DNA of 64,000 bases, taken from positions 1 to 64,000 of the forward strand of contig CAJTPD010000010.1 of assembly GCA_910578105.1 (NCBI GenBank), read 5' to 3'. Shown here piece after piece: positions 61,105-64,000 of the stretch; the first letter of the stretch is position 1; each line of letters begins with the position of its first letter. The notes under the pieces are model-generated. The model searched no databases, was not told the DNA's origin, and saw nothing but the letters and a program-made list of their open reading frames with translations. Made by a program: the position numbers and the translations under genes. The DNA is from an uncultured Odoribacter sp. Its GTDB lineage: Bacteria > Bacteroidota > Bacteroidia > Bacteroidales > Marinifilaceae.

Positions 61105-61504
61105 TACGGTAGTAAAAGTAGAGCCCGATTCGGCTTCGTTAAAGGCTTTGCTGGAGTGCGACAGTGTCGGGAATGTGTTGCTGAAACAGATAGCAGCGTA
61201 TGAAGCCGGGAAGCATGTAAACCCTCCTCAGTTGGATATCCAGGATAATATGTTGACGGCGAAAGTGAAGGTAGATTCTTTCGGGATTTTTATGAAGTTC
61301 CGGGAGCGGTATGTTGAACGGATAGATTACATGGAGAGCCAGGAGAAAGAAACCGTGACCGTGTATGTAAATCGGCTGACAGGGTGGCAGAAGTTCCGGG
61401 TCTGGTTGGGAAATGTTGTGCTGGTGGTGGTTCCGGTTTATATCGTGTTTAAATGCCGGAAATCTATTTGGCAATGGATAAAGAAAATTTTATTCAGGAA
61501 ATAA
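60938..61504 (+). CDS. Lipoprotein with C-terminal membrane helix (u-spanin candidate)
   Basis: 188 residues. The N-terminus has a signal ending in a lipobox-type FMQSC (Cys33), a beta/helical middle region, and a C-terminal membrane helix (VWLGNVVLVVVPVYIVF) followed by basic residues. An outer-membrane lipid anchor plus an inner-membrane anchor in one protein is the design of unimolecular spanins, which fuse the two membranes at lysis. The overlap with the preceding gene by 167 bp supports a lysis module. Function inferred. Confidence 0.55.
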   Translation: MENLKNLLSGWRGLSVVFIAALIGITALFMQSCKAKKEVSNTTLVRTETILEVVNDTVVKVEPDSASLKALLECDSVGNVLLKQIAAYEAGKHVNPPQLDIQDNMLTAKVKVDSFGIFMKFRERYVERIDYMESQEKETVTVYVNRLTGWQKFRVWLGNVVLVVVPVYIVFKCRKSIWQWIKKILFRK

Positions 61505-61559
61505 ACGCCAAAACCAACGTGTGACAGAATGTTGTTTACAAACAAAAAAACATCGGATT

Positions 61560-61931
61560 ATGGAAAAAGAAGAAATGGTGGAAACCAGAGGCTTGACGGA
61601 AGAGCAAGCAAAAAAGACAGAGGTTGCAGAAACTGTTGCAGCACCCCAGCCCAAGGAAACGGAAAAGAAAGAGGGCAAAAACCGGAAAGAAAAAGCGGAG
61701 AAACAGACGGAGACTGCTAAACCGGAACCCCAGAAGAAACCGGAGAAACCGAAAGCGACAAAGGACATCCCTCCGTTTTTGGAATCTTACGTGAAGGCCT
61801 ATCCCAAGGAGACGGTTTTCCATGTTACCAGCGACAAACAGGTGTTCCTGGAAAAGGATTTGAACCTGGCGCGGTTTCACCAGCGGAGCCTGAAAACCGA
61901 GGGAGAAGTACAAACCATAAAAGTAAAATAA
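61560..61931 (+). CDS. Lys/Glu-rich phage structural protein candidate
   Basis: 123 residues from the ATG at 61560. The first half is a low-complexity Glu-Lys-Pro stretch (AEKQTETAKPEPQKKPEKPK), the second half a short folded domain (IPPFLESYVKAYPKETVFHV). The sheath gene starts one base after its stop. No family recognised. Confidence 0.5.
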   Translation: MEKEEMVETRGLTEEQAKKTEVAETVAAPQPKETEKKEGKNRKEKAEKQTETAKPEPQKKPEKPKATKDIPPFLESYVKAYPKETVFHVTSDKQVFLEKDLNLARFHQRSLKTEGEVQTIKVK

Positions 61932-61932
61932 G

Positions 61933-63114
61933 ATGGGTTTAGGAAATGTAAATATCCGGTTGGAGAACGGTGCCCTGGGGCGCGTTGCTTTGACGGATGA
62001 CGGTGTTGCGGGCTTGATTCTGACGGGCAAGGCAGTCCCGGATAAGTTGGAATTGAACCGGGTGTATTTGTTTAATTCCACCCGCGATCTGACAACGTAT
62101 GGGATTACGGAGGCGGAAAACCCGCTTCTGTACAAGGAGGTGACAGCATTCTACGAGGAGACGGGTGACGGTGCGGAACTGTATGTGCTGGTGGTAAGTG
62201 AAGCAACGACACTTACGCAGATTTGTGGTGTAGAGGACGGACGGCCTTTGAAAAAGCTGATTGACTATGCTGCCGGGCGTATCCGGTTGGTTGGCGTCAA
62301 CAAATTGCCTCCTGCGGAATATGAGGCAGATCTGGCACAGGGCATCGACGGGGATGTGGTTACAGCGGTCGCGGCATCCCAGAAGGTGGCCGCGGATTAC
62401 CAGGCTAAAATCAACCCATTTCGGTTGCTATTGCCGGCTCTTCTTTGGAACGGTAGCACTGAAAACCTGTTCAAGCCCCGGGAAGGAAGCTATAACCGGG
62501 TAGGTTTGGTGTTGGCTGCCGATAAAATAATCGGAGAAACGGCCTCCCCTGCCGTTGCGAGGGTGTTGGGACGCGCCGCAAAAATTGCGGTGAATTATTC
62601 CATCGCCCGGGTAAAGGACGGAGCCATTGCTGCCACCGGTTTCCTTGCCGACGGGAAGACGCCGAAGGAAGATGCGGGGATGTTGGACGCTCTGCATGAT
62701 GCCGGGTATATCCTTTACCGGACGTTTGTCGGGAAAAATGGATATTACCTGAATGACGACTGCATGGCTGCCCCATTGACAGACGATTACAGCAGCCTGA
62801 ACCTTGGCCGCGTGATTGACAAAGCTATCGTTATTGCTTACGGGGCTTACGTGGATGAACTCCAAGACAGCATCGAAGTGGACGATAATGGGCAGTTGCC
62901 GCAGCACCTGTGCTCTTACTTCGAGGGGAACATGGAAAATGCCGTGGCGGCTTCCATGAAGGATGAAATCAGCAGTTTCGACTGTTTTATTGACCCGAAA
63001 CAAAATCTCCTTTCTACCGGTGTCCTGAATGTAAGCTGTAAAATCGTTCCGCGGGGAATTTTGAAGGAAATCAATGTGACACTGGGATTCGATAATCCCG
63101 CCTTAAAAGCATAA
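61933..63114 (+). CDS. Tail sheath protein (DUF2586)
   Basis: 393 residues of a contractile-tail sheath. Family segments: AELYVLVVSEATTLTQICGV, LVGVNKLPPAEYEADLAQGI, RVGLVLAADKIIGETASPAV and the C-terminal VPRGILKEINVTLGFDNPAL. It is one base after the preceding stop and 2 bp before the tube gene. Its presence shows the phage has a contractile (Myoviridae-type) tail. Confidence 0.85.
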   Translation: MGLGNVNIRLENGALGRVALTDDGVAGLILTGKAVPDKLELNRVYLFNSTRDLTTYGITEAENPLLYKEVTAFYEETGDGAELYVLVVSEATTLTQICGVEDGRPLKKLIDYAAGRIRLVGVNKLPPAEYEADLAQGIDGDVVTAVAASQKVAADYQAKINPFRLLLPALLWNGSTENLFKPREGSYNRVGLVLAADKIIGETASPAVARVLGRAAKIAVNYSIARVKDGAIAATGFLADGKTPKEDAGMLDALHDAGYILYRTFVGKNGYYLNDDCMAAPLTDDYSSLNLGRVIDKAIVIAYGAYVDELQDSIEVDDNGQLPQHLCSYFEGNMENAVAASMKDEISSFDCFIDPKQNLLSTGVLNVSCKIVPRGILKEINVTLGFDNPALKA

Positions 63115-63116
63115 AG

Positions 63117-63548
63117 ATGATACGGATTAATAATAAGGAATATGCCTGGGGGGATATTACGGTGGTGGTTTTCGGTCGTCCCCTTGTCGGGATTACCGGT
63201 ATCGAGTACAAGGCAAAGAAAGCGAAGGAAACCAAGCACGGACAGGGACGCAATCCGAAATCCATTCAGCATGGGAAACGGGAATATGAGGGTACGCTGA
63301 CTATCATGCAGAGCGAACTGATTGCCCTGAACCAGGCAGCCCGGGCGAAAGGGTACAAGGATATCCTGGACGTGGATTTCGATGTCATTGTCACGTATGA
63401 GTCCGGACTGGTGGTGACGGTAGACAAAATCTGTTGCGCTTCCCTTTCCGAATTACCCTCCGGCATGAAGGAAGGAGACGCACAGGCTGAAATAGCACTG
63501 CCGTTCGTTGCACTGGATGTGGAGTATGACAAGACTGCACTGGTATAA
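63117..63548 (+). CDS. Tail tube-like protein
   Basis: 143 residues (WGDITVVVFGRPLVGITGIE, KKAKETKHGQGRNPKSIQHG, REYEGTLTIMQSELIALNQA) with beta-rich pattern, directly after the sheath, where the tube protein is encoded. Assignment by position and fold pattern. Confidence 0.75.
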   Translation: MIRINNKEYAWGDITVVVFGRPLVGITGIEYKAKKAKETKHGQGRNPKSIQHGKREYEGTLTIMQSELIALNQAARAKGYKDILDVDFDVIVTYESGLVVTVDKICCASLSELPSGMKEGDAQAEIALPFVALDVEYDKTALV

Positions 63549-63623
63549 GAAAAGGAAGTGAAATTCCGGGAGCCGGTTTTCCCGGTCCCGGTTTAAAAAC
63601 CATTTAAACAGGATTGAAATAGC

Positions 63624-63917
63624 ATGAAAAAATTGACGAAAGAACAGGTTGAAGCCCTGAAAAAGAAGCACGGTGAAATTTTTGAAATCGAAGTGGAAGA
63701 TAAGGTTTGTTATCTGAAAAAACCTTCGCGGAAGGTGCTTTCACTTGCCGCAACGCACGGCCAGCGCGATCCGATGAAGTATAACGAGGTAATCCTGGCG
63801 AACTGCTGGGTGGACGGCGACGAGGAAATCAAGACGGACGACGCCTACTTTTTGGGTGTTTCCGGAGTGCTGGCAGACCTGATTGAGGTAAAAGAGGCGA
63901 GTTTAAAAAAGCTGTAG
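63624..63917 (+). CDS. Tail assembly chaperone, short form
   Basis: 97 residues (MKKLTKEQVEALKKKHGEIF, VCYLKKPSRKVLSLAATHGQ) at the place of lambda G/Mu gp41 tail chaperones. The last codons hold slippery heptamers that extend the product into a second frame. The short form ends at TAG 63915. Confidence 0.75.
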   Translation: MKKLTKEQVEALKKKHGEIFEIEVEDKVCYLKKPSRKVLSLAATHGQRDPMKYNEVILANCWVDGDEEIKTDDAYFLGVSGVLADLIEVKEASLKKL

Positions 63918-63932
63918 CCCCGTTGGGGTTGG
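63902..63932 (+). promoter_or_regulatory. Programmed -1 frameshift signal of the tail chaperone
   Basis: Zero frame AGT TTA AAA AAG CTG TAG holds T TTA AAA (63902-63908) and A AAA AAG (63905-63911), two overlapping X XXY YYZ heptamers. The GCCCC-GTT-GGGG hairpin (63917-63930) follows. A -1 shift continues in an open frame (AVAPLGLDDRSWLLEGDALI) to the window end. Confidence 0.8.
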
Positions 63933-64000
63933 ATGACCGTTCGTGGTTGCTGGAGGGGGATGCGCTTATCCGGGCGCACCTTCACCAGGATCCGGACACG
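63911..64000 (+). CDS. Frameshift extension of the tail chaperone (partial)
   Basis: After the -1 shift the frame from 63911 reads AVAPLGLDDRSWLLEGDALI and RAHLHQDPDT without stop to the end of the window. It is the start of the T-like half of a G-T fusion; the end is outside the window. Confidence 0.7.

Larger units (their letters stand above)
40109..64000 (+). mobile_element. Mu-like transposable myophage prophage, left part
   Basis: Starts with 5'-TG and paired end repeats, then repressor, MuA, MuB, early genes, BRO antirepressor, cargo, and head and tail genes in the order of Mu-like Bacteroidetes phages. The contractile-tail sheath gene at 61933 makes it a myophage. At least 23.9 kb are in the window and the right end is not. 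All core genes seen are intact, so the prophage may be functional. Confidence 0.93.

Noticed and set aside
62428..63003. Minus-strand 191-codon frame opposite the sheath gene
   Set aside because: It is opposite a conserved structural gene and no late gene on that strand is expected here.
1..64000. CRISPR arrays, rRNA genes or a diversity-generating retroelement
   Set aside because: No regularly spaced direct repeats, no rRNA sequence and no reverse transcriptase motif (such as xADD) were seen on either strand.

Overview
The window reads as a Bacteroidales chromosome (Bacteroidetes). Evidence: a tmRNA with the proteolysis tag GENNYALAA, TAnnTTTG promoter elements in front of many genes, a Rho factor with a long charged N-terminal insert, BACON-domain and lipoprotein signals, GH29/GH109 glycosidases and serine-type sulfatases with their radical-SAM maturase. 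It looks like an anaerobic gut commensal that feeds on host glycans, perhaps Odoribacteraceae-like; the genus cannot be fixed from this sequence alone.

Bases 1-37,940 are mostly host core. The left edge holds the start of a tyrosine integrase beside tRNA-Gly and tRNA-Tyr. Then come pyruvate:ferredoxin oxidoreductase, an AAA ATPase, two sulfatases, rho, the sulfatase maturase, tatA-tatC, acyl-carrier-protein phosphodiesterase, a PepSY-like lipoprotein, a hemerythrin/LuxR pair, a metzincin lipoprotein, a BASS transporter, amidophosphoribosyltransferase, a pst-like ABC operon ending in cysH, rubredoxin, proS, an RPG-repeat lipoprotein, an outer-membrane protein, cbpA-cbpM, and a kinase-GH109-GH29 cluster ending at the tmRNA gene. 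Sulfatases, maturase, fucosidase, GH109 enzyme and sugar kinase fit degradation of sulfated mucin-type O-glycans. Decayed copies of a DUF418 membrane protein, a second GH29 enzyme and another secreted protein lie between them.

Bases 37,940-40,108 are scar tissue of mobile elements behind tmRNA: an integrase fragment, a YefM-YoeB-type toxin-antitoxin pair, a frameshifted ORF and an IS256-family transposase fragment.

Bases 40,109 to the end are the left part of a Mu-like transposable myophage prophage inserted in that transposase remnant; the right end is outside the window. It has end repeats, an S24 repressor with paired operators, MuA and MuB, a second ATPase ending in a beta-clamp-like motif, early small genes (DUF3164, GemA-like), a BRO antirepressor behind a leader RNA with two competing folds, an AT-rich three-gene cargo cassette (49.4-52.0 kb), and then a reversed packaging/head block (tail completion, MuF-like head protein with a toxin-like C-terminus, portal, gp36, amidase, terminase). 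The forward late block follows (protease/scaffold, capsid, spanin candidates, sheath, tube, tail chaperone). The most unusual signals are a -1 frameshift-type signal joining portal to the MuF-like gene, the BRO leader RNA, a tRNA top-half-like minihelix before muA, and the cargo cassette, which has the layout of a phage-borne defence or exclusion module but no proven function.
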